The translations under genes and the position numbers were made by a program. A model generated the notes under the pieces. The model saw nothing but the letters and a program-made list of their open reading frames with translations. It was not told the origin of the DNA and ran no database searches. A stretch of 38,980 bases of DNA from Actinomycetota bacterium (GTDB lineage Bacteria > Actinomycetota > Acidimicrobiia > Acidimicrobiales > UBA8592). The stretch is taken from NCBI GenBank assembly GCA_902565595.1, contig CACFFD010000012.1:1-38980 (forward strand), read 5' to 3'. Positions within the stretch are counted from its first letter, which is position 1, and each line of letters opens with the position of its first letter. Below are positions 14,077-22,342 of the stretch, piece by piece.

Positions 14077-15603
14077 ATGCTTGTCCCATTAACAGTCAAA
14101 GATCATATAGATCGGGCTCGTCTCGTCTACGGCACTCGTATCGGAATCATTGATGAGCCGAATCAGCCGGCGCAACCTCTTCCAGATTTTACATATGGTG
14201 AGTTCGCTAGTCGGGCTAAGGCAATGGCGAAAGGGTTTGAACTAATGGGTGTTCCAATAGGTGGACGAGTTGCCCTTGTATCTCAAAACGCGTCGCGAAT
14301 GCTTACTTTTTTGTTTGGGACAGCCGCTTACGGGAGAGTAGGTGTCCCTATTAATTTTCGTTTAAACCTTGAGGAAATCCAGTACATAGTTGACCATTCA
14401 GGTGCGGAAGTTCTACTTGTTGATCCAGAGTTAGCCGACACTTTGAAGGACATATCTGTGAAGAAGTTTCTTGTTCTGGGTGCCGATACTGATAGTGAGA
14501 TCTTTGTGTCTGGAGAACCTGAAGAGTGGCAGGAGGATGAAAACGCTACCGCAACGATTAACTACACCAGTGGAACGACGGCGAGACCTAAAGGTGTCGA
14601 GATGACCCACCGGATGTTATGGACAAATGCTGCGATTTTTGGGTGGCAGGCAGGAGTTAATGATCGTGATGTGTATCTGCATACATTGCCGATGTTTCAT
14701 TGCAATGGGTGGGGGATGCCGTTTGCCCTAACTGCTATGGGAGTTCCGCAAGTTGTTTTGCGGAAAGTCGACGGTGAGGAAATTCTTCAACGAGTTAAGA
14801 AGCATGGTGTGACGTTGATGTGTGGCGCTCCCGCTGTTGTTGCTGCGATACTTGATGCTGCTGCAACGTGGGAAGGGGAAATTCCAGGGGCTGGCCGGAC
14901 AAGGATTGTTGTTGCTGGTGCTCCTCCGCCAACCTCAATTATTGAGCAGGTGGAGACAGTATTGGGTTGGGAGTTCATTCAGATCTACGGCCTTACCGAG
15001 ACAGCTCCGCTTTTAACGATGTCGCGTGGGAGAACAGAATGGGATCAGCTTCCCAGTGGAGAACGGGCACAGTTACTTGGCCGTGCTGGAGCGCCAGCTT
15101 TGGGTGTGAAGATAAAGGTCACAGATGATGGCGAGATTCTCGCCCGATCGAATCATGTCTTAAAAGGCTATTGGGATCAACCTGAAGCGACTAGTGATGC
15201 TATCCGTTCGGGCTGGTTCCATACGGGTGATGGTGGATATATAGATGACGAGAGTTATGTAACTATTGCTGATAGGAAAAAGGATGTCATTATTTCAGGT
15301 GGGGAGAATGTTTCTTCTATTGAAGTTGAAGATGTTCTTTTCTCGCATGAGGTTGTAACCGAGGTTGCTGTTATCGGCGTTCCTGATGATAAATGGGGAG
15401 AAACCGTGAAGGCGCTGGTCGTTGTTGAGAGTGAAATAACGGAGCAGGAACTTATTGATTATTGCCGAGAGAAATTAGCCCATTATAAATGCCCGACTTC
15501 GATTGAATTCCGTGATGAACTTGCACGAACGGCGACCGGTAAGCTGCAAAAGTACAAGCTCCGTGCTCCATATTGGGAGGGCCAAGACAAGCAAGTCAAT
15601 TAG
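14077..15603 (+). CDS. Acyl-CoA synthetase / AMP-dependent ligase (ANL superfamily)
   Basis: A 508-residue acid-CoA ligase. Core motifs are present: YTSGTTARPKGVEMTHR (P-loop, about 163-179), QIYGLTETAP, WFHTGDGGYID, IADRKKDVIISGGENVSS and the C-terminal catalytic Lys in RTATGKLQKYKL. It activates a carboxylic acid with ATP to the acyl-AMP and then the CoA thioester; the chain type is not clear, though this branch usually takes medium-chain or branched acids. The ATG at 14077 was chosen over an upstream ATG at 14002: AAAGGAG lies 7 bases before it, and family members begin with PLTV-like sequence. It runs divergently from the second sulfatase. Confidence 0.9.
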   Translation: MLVPLTVKDHIDRARLVYGTRIGIIDEPNQPAQPLPDFTYGEFASRAKAMAKGFELMGVPIGGRVALVSQNASRMLTFLFGTAAYGRVGVPINFRLNLEEIQYIVDHSGAEVLLVDPELADTLKDISVKKFLVLGADTDSEIFVSGEPEEWQEDENATATINYTSGTTARPKGVEMTHRMLWTNAAIFGWQAGVNDRDVYLHTLPMFHCNGWGMPFALTAMGVPQVVLRKVDGEEILQRVKKHGVTLMCGAPAVVAAILDAAATWEGEIPGAGRTRIVVAGAPPPTSIIEQVETVLGWEFIQIYGLTETAPLLTMSRGRTEWDQLPSGERAQLLGRAGAPALGVKIKVTDDGEILARSNHVLKGYWDQPEATSDAIRSGWFHTGDGGYIDDESYVTIADRKKDVIISGGENVSSIEVEDVLFSHEVVTEVAVIGVPDDKWGETVKALVVVESEITEQELIDYCREKLAHYKCPTSIEFRDELARTATGKLQKYKLRAPYWEGQDKQVN

Positions 15604-15651
15604 ACACAAGAATTGCTTACACGTTAAGCAAAATATCGAAGGAGGGTTTCT

Positions 15652-16005
15652 ATGAGTGGTGAAGCATACGAGGTGATAAAACAATTCTGGTCGAATCAGG
15701 ATTCGGGGGATTACACCCTCACGGCTCACATGTTTTCTGAAGATGCGGTCTTTGATGACCCGATTTTCGGGACATTTAACGGAAGGTCTGAAATATCTCA
15801 ATTTCTGGAGAAGATGAATACGGTTGTGGCTTCGATCAATGGCAAATTTCGTCTCGAAGAACTTGCAGGAGATGACCATACAGCTTGGGCACAGTGGTCG
15901 TTTACCTCGGACGACGGATACCGGGAGGGCGTTGGCGTCTACCGCGTTGAAGACGGATGCATCACCTATTACCGGGATTACATGAATGAGGCAGGTAGTA
16001 CCTAA
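15652..16005 (+). CDS. NTF2-like / SnoaL-like small protein
   Basis: A 117-residue single-domain protein of the cystatin-like NTF2 fold: an N-terminal helix (YEVIKQFWSNQD), then FSEDAVFDDPIFGTFNGRSEIS, the usual signature where the cone-shaped pocket opens, then strands ending in DGCITYYRDYM. Members are isomerases, dehydratases, hydrolases or binding proteins acting on small hydrophobic substrates. It lies 48 bases after the acyl-CoA ligase with a strong GGAGGG site, so it is probably in that operon and may act on the ligase product. Its last four bases overlap the end of the convergent MFS gene. The function cannot be narrowed. Confidence 0.75.
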   Translation: MSGEAYEVIKQFWSNQDSGDYTLTAHMFSEDAVFDDPIFGTFNGRSEISQFLEKMNTVVASINGKFRLEELAGDDHTAWAQWSFTSDDGYREGVGVYRVEDGCITYYRDYMNEAGST

Positions 16006-17249
16006 TTCTGCCCGGTGGAGAGGATGTCTTCTCCGATTATGGGGCCGGACTTTAATCTAAAGAGTCCTCCGAGAAGAACGGCGATGATCGCACTTGAGTA
16101 GAGAATTGCTGATAGCGAAGTTATCTCTATTAGCGGACCTGCAATTAAATTTCCGAAAGGAACCGTTCCGCCGAAGGAAAGCACCCAGATAGCGGCAATT
16201 CTTCCACGTATGTTCTCATCTACGTGCTCCTGCCAGTATGTGCTTAGCGTTGTCGGCAGAATAAGGTAACACAAGCCAACTAAGAAAATAGCGAAGTACC
16301 CGGTGTTAATCGATCGGAGGGAAACGAGCCATGCGAGCGTTACGCCAAATGACACGAGCGAGAATCTTATCAGGAGATCTCTACGAGCTTGCAACAGGAC
16401 GGTCCCGACGAGGAGAGCGCCGAAAAGCGCGCCAAAGCCAAACGTTGCATAAAACCATCCATATTGTGTGCTTTTGGCGTCAATGCCCATGTTCACTTCA
16501 GCGATAGCAGGAAGTTGTCCGATGAAAGGAAGGCAGAAGAACGAAAATAGCGACATCAGAATGAGAGGGCTTCCAACTTGGGGGGCGCGTTTGGCAATTC
16601 TAAATCCGCCAAGGAGGCGATCTCCCAAACTTTTCGGTTCCGCAGTTGTCTCAGGAATTTGAGTGAACATTATTGCTGCGAGGACGAAGAGGTACGTTGC
16701 CGCGTTTAATCCAAAAACCTCTGCAAAGCCAAAACGACTCGTCAACCATCCCCCCAAAGCAGGCCCAATAACTCGAGCGCCATTCATCGACATCGAATTC
16801 AACGCCACAGCCGCTTGGAGATTATTTCTCCCGGCAAGTTCAGGGATAACCGACGTGAAAGTCGGGGCGTAAATTCCTTGACCAAGGCCGATGATAAAAA
16901 CCAAAACCAGAAGCGTTGTTTGCCCGATCTCACCATCGACAACGTTTATCGTCAGAACTACCGTCCACGCTAGCTGCCAAATTTGAGAGAGGAAAAGAAT
17001 ATTTCGCCTATTCCCTGTATCGGCAAGCGAACCTCCCAGAAGACTCAGAAGGGCAAGCGGGCCTAGATTCGCAAAGATAATTGCTCCGAGGTATTCACTT
17101 GAGCCACTTATTTCCCATGCGAGAACACCGAGCGCTGTTGTCTGCATCCACCGCCCAATTCCCGAGAGAAATGATCCGATATAGAGCCGTCTAAAGGGGG
17201 TGACAGCTAGCGCTTCACGAGTAGTCCCACGTTTAGGTCGTTCAGGCAT
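16002..17249 (-). CDS. MFS transporter, EntS/MFS_3-type exporter
   Basis: About 415 residues with twelve predicted membrane segments. The loop 2-3 motif is GGSLADTGNRRNIL, the MFS signature G-x3-D-x-G-x-R-R; a family feature in helix 5 is SMNGARVIGPALGGW. It resembles the enterobactin-exporter/macrolide-efflux branch, which expels small organic molecules by proton antiport. The ATG at 17249 is used; a TTG at 17258 is possible but weaker. A TACGGT box lies 8 bases upstream, so it may have its own promoter, although it is also the last gene of the long minus-strand run from 22289. Confidence 0.85.
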   Translation of the reverse strand: MPERPKRGTTREALAVTPFRRLYIGSFLSGIGRWMQTTALGVLAWEISGSSEYLGAIIFANLGPLALLSLLGGSLADTGNRRNILFLSQIWQLAWTVVLTINVVDGEIGQTTLLVLVFIIGLGQGIYAPTFTSVIPELAGRNNLQAAVALNSMSMNGARVIGPALGGWLTSRFGFAEVFGLNAATYLFVLAAIMFTQIPETTAEPKSLGDRLLGGFRIAKRAPQVGSPLILMSLFSFFCLPFIGQLPAIAEVNMGIDAKSTQYGWFYATFGFGALFGALLVGTVLLQARRDLLIRFSLVSFGVTLAWLVSLRSINTGYFAIFLVGLCYLILPTTLSTYWQEHVDENIRGRIAAIWVLSFGGTVPFGNLIAGPLIEITSLSAILYSSAIIAVLLGGLFRLKSGPIIGEDILSTGQN

Positions 17250-17327
17250 AAGTACCAACCGTAGCGATACTTAAGGCTTCGGCTACGAACCCTATGCGAT
17301 TTCAGTTGTGATTTATGCCACAAATAC

Positions 17328-18086
17328 TCAGAAGATCGTATACCCGCCATCCAAACACACCTGTTGGCCGGTGTGAAAAGTTTGTGATGGATCTGCAAGG
17401 AAGGCCCCAATTTCTCTAAATTCGCTAGGGTCCGCCCATCGACGAACAGGAGTTCTCCGCGTTGTCACTTCCCGGAAACGGTCATTCTCATATGCAGGCG
17501 TTGCGAGTTCCGTTATTGTCCATCCGGGCAAGAGACTATTGACCCTAATCTGATGGCGGGCCAAAGCAACGGCGAGCGCCCTGACGAGCCCAGTTACACC
17601 TGTCTTCGCGGTTCCGTACGCCTCATTGCCTCCAGCTCCGTGGACTGCCGACGTTGACGATACGGCCACGAGACTTCCGCCCGTTCCCTGATCGATAAGA
17701 TGACGTGCCGCCTCACGCAACGTTAAAAAAACTCCATCGAGATTAACGGCCATAATTTTTCGCCATTCTTCAAGACTCACGTCTACGAACGGGGTGCCAG
17801 TACCTCCGCGTCCAGCGTTTGCGAACAACCCGTCAATCCTTCCAAACGCACTCAGCGTTTCCTGCATACACCGCTGGACATCCTCTTCGGAACTGACATC
17901 ACAAGTAAACGCATGGGACTCAGCGCCCCTTTTCTGCAAGGTACTGACCGCAGCTTCACTTTTTTCCGTATTTCGAGCCCATATCGCGACAGAGCCACCC
18001 GCATCAGCAATCCCTTCAGCGAGTCCGAGGCCGATACCACCATTCCCACCAGTAATAATAAACACCTTTCCAGATAAATCAGGCAT
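17328..18086 (-). CDS. Short-chain dehydrogenase/reductase (SDR)
   Basis: A 252-residue classical SDR: cofactor loop TGGNGGIG (12-19), CDV (62-64), NAG (90-92), catalytic S143/S144 with Y157 and K161 in YGTAK, and the C-terminal QVCLDGGYTIF. It oxidises an alcohol or reduces a ketone with NAD(P). AAGGAGG lies 5 bases before the ATG at 18086, and the gene overlaps the upstream LLM gene by eight bases, so the two are co-translated. Together with the hydrolase, LLM oxidoreductase and zinc dehydrogenase upstream, it suggests stepwise oxidation of one compound (inference). Confidence 0.88.
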   Translation of the reverse strand: MPDLSGKVFIITGGNGGIGLGLAEGIADAGGSVAIWARNTEKSEAAVSTLQKRGAESHAFTCDVSSEEDVQRCMQETLSAFGRIDGLFANAGRGGTGTPFVDVSLEEWRKIMAVNLDGVFLTLREAARHLIDQGTGGSLVAVSSTSAVHGAGGNEAYGTAKTGVTGLVRALAVALARHQIRVNSLLPGWTITELATPAYENDRFREVTTRRTPVRRWADPSEFREIGAFLADPSQTFHTGQQVCLDGGYTIF

Positions 18087-19026
18087 CAACGCCTCCTTGT
18101 AGTAGCGGCGCGACTGATTCAGCGATGAAAGTCACGTGATCTAGGTCATCCTCATCAAGTACTTGAAGGTATATGCGTGTCGCGCCGGCCTCCCGAAATG
18201 CCAGTATTCGGCTGACCGCCTCATCAGGCATTCCTGCGACACCATTTTCTCTGAGTTCGGTCGGGGAACGACCAATTCGCTCAGCACGTTTCGTAAACTC
18301 CTTCTCTGAATCGGACACGCAAACTACCTGAGCTACAGAAAAAATAATGCTCTCAGGGTCACGGCCAATAGATTCACATGCTTGCGATACGCGCTCAACC
18401 TGTTCCTTGAAACTATCTGGTGGCCTGAAAGGTAAATTAAATTCATCAGCAAAGCGGGCGGCCAAATTCGGTGTCCGTTTCGGGCCACCGCCACCAATAA
18501 TGATTGGGATACCGGGATTCTGGACCGCTTTGGGAAGAGCCGGGCAGTCTTGTAGAGCTACGGTCATTCCCTCAAAATCAAACGACTTTTCCGCAGGTGT
18601 ATCACGGAAAAGACGAAGGATTTCAAGTTGGTCTTCCATGCGGTCAAATCGTGTTTTTAATGCGGGGAATTCTATCCCCAGCGCCGCATGTTCTCGGTCA
18701 AACCATCCTGCGCCGATTCCAAGTTCTAATCGCCCCTGCGACATTTGATCAATTTCCGCGCTCATGACGGCTAGTCGCCCAGGATTTCTAAACGTCGATG
18801 CACAGACAAGTGTTCCGAGTCGTATTTTGTTTGTGTCGCGTGCTAAACCAGCAAGCGTGGTTAACGCATCAGTTGGACCCATTCTTGGATCAGCGCCACC
18901 CATCACGTGATAGTGGTCACTGACAAAGAACCCATCAAATCCCAAATTTTCAGCATGGGTCGCGAGTGTAGAGAGTCTTTGGTAACCAGCTCCTTGCTGT
19001 GGTTCAGTGAAAATACGAATCTTCAT
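18079..19026 (-). CDS. LLM-class (luciferase-like) flavin/F420-dependent oxidoreductase
   Basis: A 315-residue TIM-barrel oxidoreductase of the bacterial luciferase-like family. Family marks are GFDGFFVSDHYHVMG (29-43), RLGTLVCASTFRNPGRLA, SQGRLELGIGAGWFDREHAALGI and the nucleotide-site IIIGGGGPKRTP. In actinobacteria this branch normally uses reduced F420 rather than FMN. The substrate cannot be told. It overlaps the following SDR by eight bases and follows the hydrolase by 24 bases. It could reduce or oxidise the same intermediate. Confidence 0.87.
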   Translation of the reverse strand: MKIRIFTEPQQGAGYQRLSTLATHAENLGFDGFFVSDHYHVMGGADPRMGPTDALTTLAGLARDTNKIRLGTLVCASTFRNPGRLAVMSAEIDQMSQGRLELGIGAGWFDREHAALGIEFPALKTRFDRMEDQLEILRLFRDTPAEKSFDFEGMTVALQDCPALPKAVQNPGIPIIIGGGGPKRTPNLAARFADEFNLPFRPPDSFKEQVERVSQACESIGRDPESIIFSVAQVVCVSDSEKEFTKRAERIGRSPTELRENGVAGMPDEAVSRILAFREAGATRIYLQVLDEDDLDHVTFIAESVAPLLQGGVDA

Positions 19027-19050
19027 GAGCGGAGTCAGTCTCAGAAAGTG

Positions 19051-20019
19051 CTAGTTCTCAGAATTGAGTGCTGCTTCTAAAGCGGCAGTTTGATCGGCAG
19101 CCCATCGCATGGAAAGAGGGGACTCTGCGACAAAGCCGTTACTTCCATGAAAGGCCCCAGGGTAGACATGGAGTTCTACGGGAACGCCTGCTTGGGATAA
19201 GCGTTGGGCGTATTCAATGTCTTCGTCTACGAATATGTCCAGTGTTCCGACGTTTATGTATGCAGGAGGGAGGCCAGAGAGGTCGCTGGCGATACTAGGA
19301 GAGGCATATGGTGTTACTTCAGCAGCCCCACCAAGGTATGCCTCCCAAGCAGCTATATTTGCCTCCCTATTCCATACACGTGTATCTGACGTGCCGAAAC
19401 TACTTGGGGTTTCGTTTCGGTGATCAAGCATTGGGAAGACCAGAAGCTGGAAGACCAAATTAGGGCCGCCGTTATCTCTCGCCATTAGGGCTGTTCCAGC
19501 GGCAAGCCCACCGCCAGCTGAAGCGCCGCCGATGGCGATCCGTTCAGCTGATACTCCTAAGCTGCTAGCGTTTTCACTAAACCATTTCAGTGAAGCGTAA
19601 CAGTCATGTAACTGGGCGGGGCAGGGGTCTTCAGGGGCTAGGCGGTAATCAACTGAAACCACTACGCATTGATGTGCTTGAGCCATAGGGGTGCATACGT
19701 CGTCGTCCCAATCGGCTGTGCCAAGTACCATTCCGCCACCATGGATCCACAAGACTCCGGGCGCTTCAGGAGGAAGTGATGTGGGTTTGTAGACTTTCAC
19801 GCGCACGTCAGGGTCGTCGTTGAGGCCTGAAACGTGCATTTCCTCTATAGATACATCTGCGGGCTGTTCGAATGCCGGCATTTGAGAAAAGAGCTCCTCA
19901 ATGCCCTCCCGTGTCGCCGAGATATCTGTCAGGTCCAATAATTTCTCTGGAAGTACACTTAGGACTGCGCGGTGCATTTCATCTAGTTCAGTTTCAAAAT
20001 CAAAAGTTCTACCTGTCAT
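19051..20019 (-). CDS. Alpha/beta hydrolase, HSL-type esterase (acetyl-esterase-like)
   Basis: A 322-residue esterase of the hormone-sensitive-lipase branch. The oxyanion motif HGGG is at 93-96, the nucleophile elbow GASAGG has S168, the acid is near LDIFVDED and the His is in YPGAFHGS near residue 300. It hydrolyses short-chain carboxyl esters or lactones. Start 20019 was chosen because GGAG lies 6 bases upstream; an in-frame ATG at 20052 lacks such a site and falls in a 16-base palindrome. No signal peptide, so it acts on imported substrate. Confidence 0.87.
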   Translation of the reverse strand: MTGRTFDFETELDEMHRAVLSVLPEKLLDLTDISATREGIEELFSQMPAFEQPADVSIEEMHVSGLNDDPDVRVKVYKPTSLPPEAPGVLWIHGGGMVLGTADWDDDVCTPMAQAHQCVVVSVDYRLAPEDPCPAQLHDCYASLKWFSENASSLGVSAERIAIGGASAGGGLAAGTALMARDNGGPNLVFQLLVFPMLDHRNETPSSFGTSDTRVWNREANIAAWEAYLGGAAEVTPYASPSIASDLSGLPPAYINVGTLDIFVDEDIEYAQRLSQAGVPVELHVYPGAFHGSNGFVAESPLSMRWAADQTAALEAALNSEN

Positions 20020-20048
20020 GGTTTCTCCTTGTTCTCTAGGAATCATAC

Positions 20049-20064
20049 GCATCCTGCAGGATGC
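20049..20064. promoter_or_regulatory. 16-base perfect palindrome upstream of the esterase
   Basis: GCATCCTGCAGGATGC reads the same on both strands and lies 30 bases above the chosen esterase start, in the 97-base gap after the NTF2-like gene. It could be an operator. One such palindrome is expected by chance in a window of this size, so the evidence is weak. Confidence 0.3.
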
Positions 20065-20116
20065 CGTCTAAATTAAAATCTAAAAGTAGCTGTAGGCCGG
20101 ATCAGAGATACGGCAA

Positions 20117-20620
20117 TTAACCGGCCAGAGTTTCGCGGCCTTTTTCTCGTGCTAAAGCCATGATCGAGTGGTCGCCCTTCCGCCAAAGCACAGTGAGTTT
20201 TACGCCGGTGAGAAGCCAGCCAGTGGGGGACAGGTCGCTTCGAACTAGGGAGTCGTCATAGAATCCGCCCAGAGTAAACCAGGAATCGTCTTTATCTGGC
20301 TCATACACATGGTGGGCTTGCATGTACATGCGGCACGTAGCAGAGTCTCCATCGATTACTGCTAGGGGATTCGTCATCGTGTGTTGTGTCGCAGCTAATC
20401 CCATAAAGAGAGGCTGTACACGCCTGACCCACTGGTCGCCTGCTAACAAGCTTGGTTCAACGACAGACGAGCCTTCATAGGAAGAGAAATCGATCTCTAC
20501 CTGATCAGCGAATATTGATCTGTACAGATCAAAATCTTTGGTGTCTATCCCTAGAGCGTAATGATAAATAGTTTCAGCGACCGCTAATTTATCCTCTGCG
20601 AGTGAAGCATCATGTGTCAT
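20117..20620 (-). CDS. SnoaL_4 / bile-acid-dehydratase-like NTF2-fold protein
   Basis: A 167-residue NTF2-fold protein: an N-terminal helix (DKLAVAETIYHYALGIDTKDFDLY pattern, residues 10-33), then SIFADQVEIDFSSY, and later ATQHTMTNPLAVIDGDSATCRMYMQAHHV, the block with paired His residues found in the scytalone/bile-acid dehydratase branch. Such enzymes eliminate water or isomerise cyclic substrates. Its ATG overlaps the stop of the DsbA-fold selenoprotein candidate by four bases (ATGA), so the two are translationally coupled. A similar but distinct relative lies at 37378. Confidence 0.8.
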   Translation of the reverse strand: MTHDASLAEDKLAVAETIYHYALGIDTKDFDLYRSIFADQVEIDFSSYEGSSVVEPSLLAGDQWVRRVQPLFMGLAATQHTMTNPLAVIDGDSATCRMYMQAHHVYEPDKDDSWFTLGGFYDDSLVRSDLSPTGWLLTGVKLTVLWRKGDHSIMALAREKGRETLAG

Positions 20621-21234
20621 GGTCGTTCTCCAAAATCAGGACCTTCTTTTCTTGTCCGTTTCAATTCCCAAAACCCCGGTGTAGTTGTCAGAGTCACTAC
20701 ACTATCCCACATTTTGAGGCTCTCTTCTTGTTCAAGTACTCGGGTGATGACAGGGCCAAATATTCCGACTTTTTCTCCTTGGTCGTCTGTGAAGGCGATG
20801 ATAGGGGTTCCGATGTCATCTCCAGCTAGCTCAATGCCCTCATTCATGCGGGTACGGATTTCTTCATCAAAGGAGGGATCCTCATACGCTGCGGCATGGC
20901 GGGTATCGATTCCGACTGCATTGAGCACTTCGTTAAGGTCGAAGTCAAGGAAATCTCTGTCGTGGTGGATTCTGCGCCCTAATTCCCAGTAATAACGTTG
21001 GACGGCCTCGCGTTCTTCGGTTTCGCGGATGGATTCCATCACGCGCAATAAGTTATGGGAACGCACATACCAGGGGTACCGGCTGCTGTCCTTATCGGGA
21101 TTATTTTTGAAGTAGAGGCTTATTGGCTGCCACGTGATCGCCAAGTCACGATGAGGTTGTACTCCGTCAACGACCCACCTGGCCGTAACCCAACACCACG
21201 GTCATATCGGGTCAACCCAGAATTCTATATCCAC
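20617..21234 (-). CDS. Candidate selenoprotein: DsbA-fold, mycothiol-dependent nitroreductase (Rv2466c-like) with UPWC active site
   Basis: From GTG 21234 (GAGGA 5 bases upstream) the frame reads MDIEFWVDPI, then TGA at 21202-21204, then PWCWVTARWVV and on without interruption to 20617. Counting the TGA as selenocysteine gives 205 residues, matching Rv2466c (about 207, active site CPWC). The TGA lies precisely at the first, nucleophilic Cys of the thioredoxin motif. Downstream family blocks are intact: GRRIHHDRD, GDDIGTPIIAF (cis-Pro region), GIFGPVITR and GFWELKRTR. The family reduces substrates with mycothiol as thiol cofactor. The first ordinary start after the TGA (TTG 21144) would remove the whole active site. 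It follows the zinc dehydrogenase by 26 bases and overlaps the NTF2-like gene by four. Alternatives are a nonsense mutation or a base error; the intact remainder, position and hairpin favour selenocysteine. No selA/B/C/D is in view. Confidence 0.8.
21166..21189 (-). promoter_or_regulatory. Candidate bacterial SECIS hairpin after the in-frame TGA
   Basis: In the mRNA, ACGGCC (21186-21181) pairs with GGUCGU (21175-21170), six pairs with one G-U, around a five-base loop AGGUG (21180-21176). Three more pairs (GUU with GAC) extend the stem past a single bulged U. The loop starts 22 bases after the UGA, inside the 16-37 base range accepted for bacterial SECIS elements, and has a GG at its top like the AGGUCU loop of E. 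coli fdhF. Confidence 0.6.
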
Positions 21235-21260
21235 CGTATTCCTCGCTTACCGAATGAATG

Positions 21261-22289
21261 TCATGGCCGGACGAGAACTTTCGTATGTTCTGATTGGCCT
21301 GTAGCTAGCTCGGCAAATGTCTCAGCGATATCTGCTAGGTCTATGGTTCCTGAGTGTAAAGCGTCTAAATCTATTCTGCCGTCACTCACATATCCCATCG
21401 TCATTTCAAATTCCTCGTGGGTGTATCCGAGAGCAGCAGAAACTGTTATTTCCTTGTTAAGCCACTCTCGTGGTCTCATCGGAGCATCTCCCATTGCCAG
21501 CCCAATTAAGGAAACTCTTCCTCCTCTTCGGGCTAAATCAACCGCGGATTGAACAGTTGCCGGGATCCCTGCGCATTCGTACACGACGTCTCCGCCTAGG
21601 CCGCCGGTGTGTTCGGCGACGAACTCTCTTGCGTCACTGGGGTCAATGCTGTGGTGGGCTCCAAGGGTTAAGGCTAGATTTCTTCGAGTTTCATTTGGCT
21701 CTACGACGATAGTTGTGCCGGCTCCGGCGGCGAGAACCCATTGCAAGGCACTTAGACCAATCGGTCCGGCACCTTGTATCACCGCTACGTCACCTAATCG
21801 TGGGGCAGTGGCGCGTACAGCATGGAAACAAATAGCTGCGGGTTCAATCTGGGCTGCTTGTTCGTCTGTTAAGTCAGGATTTTTCACTGGGACAACGCGA
21901 CCATGGTGAATCGTGAGCTGTTCAGCGAAGCCGCCATGGGGTGTTTCAAAAGGCCCACGCCCGACCATTGCCGTTAGCACTGTTTGGCATTTGTTCATTT
22001 GTCCAGCGAGGCATGCGGGGCAAGTACCACAGGAAGGGGGAACAGCGATGATTACCCTTTCTCCTTCAGCGACTCGGGTCACTTCCGAACCGGTTTTGGA
22101 GATAATGCCAGTCCATTCGTGACCGCACGTTGAGGGCCAAGCAGGCCCCGGACTCTGATACGAATGAATGTCGGTTCCACAAATCCCGCAGAATATGATG
22201 TCCACTACAACCTGATTACTTTCAGGGTCGCTGGGTTCAAATTCGACGAATTCGATCTTTTCCTTATCGGTGATTAGCGCTGCTTGCAT
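21261..22289 (-). CDS. Zinc-dependent alcohol dehydrogenase (MDR family, butanediol/sorbitol dehydrogenase-like)
   Basis: A 342-residue medium-chain dehydrogenase. The catalytic zinc site is C37 (CGICGTD) with H56-E57 in CGHEW. The structural zinc uses C87, C90, C93 and C101 in SCGTCPACLAGQMNKC. The NAD-binding turn is GAGPIGLSA, followed by an acidic residue in VVEPNE, which points to NAD rather than NADP. It oxidises a secondary alcohol or polyol. Promoter-like TAGGTT ends 6 bases before the ATG, so this is probably the first gene of the minus-strand operon that continues through the selenoprotein candidate to the esterase and beyond. Confidence 0.9.
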   Translation of the reverse strand: MQAALITDKEKIEFVEFEPSDPESNQVVVDIIFCGICGTDIHSYQSPGPAWPSTCGHEWTGIISKTGSEVTRVAEGERVIIAVPPSCGTCPACLAGQMNKCQTVLTAMVGRGPFETPHGGFAEQLTIHHGRVVPVKNPDLTDEQAAQIEPAAICFHAVRATAPRLGDVAVIQGAGPIGLSALQWVLAAGAGTTIVVEPNETRRNLALTLGAHHSIDPSDAREFVAEHTGGLGGDVVYECAGIPATVQSAVDLARRGGRVSLIGLAMGDAPMRPREWLNKEITVSAALGYTHEEFEMTMGYVSDGRIDLDALHSGTIDLADIAETFAELATGQSEHTKVLVRP

Positions 22290-22295
22290 ATGCTC

Positions 22296-22301
22296 AACCT
22301 A
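22296..22301 (-). promoter_or_regulatory. Putative -10 box, leaderless start of the zinc dehydrogenase operon
   Basis: TAGGTT on the minus strand ends exactly 6 bases before the ATG at 22289. No ribosome binding site is visible. Confidence 0.5.
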
Positions 22302-22342
22302 GTCTCAGTATCAGAATACTTCATATCCGGCGGTAATCGTAA

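Noticed and set aside
20617-21144. Shorter reading of the DsbA-fold gene from a TTG at 21144 (175 residues)
   Set aside because: It lacks the first beta strand and the whole redox motif that defines the family, and the TTG has no ribosome binding site. The frame upstream of it is still recognisable family sequence.
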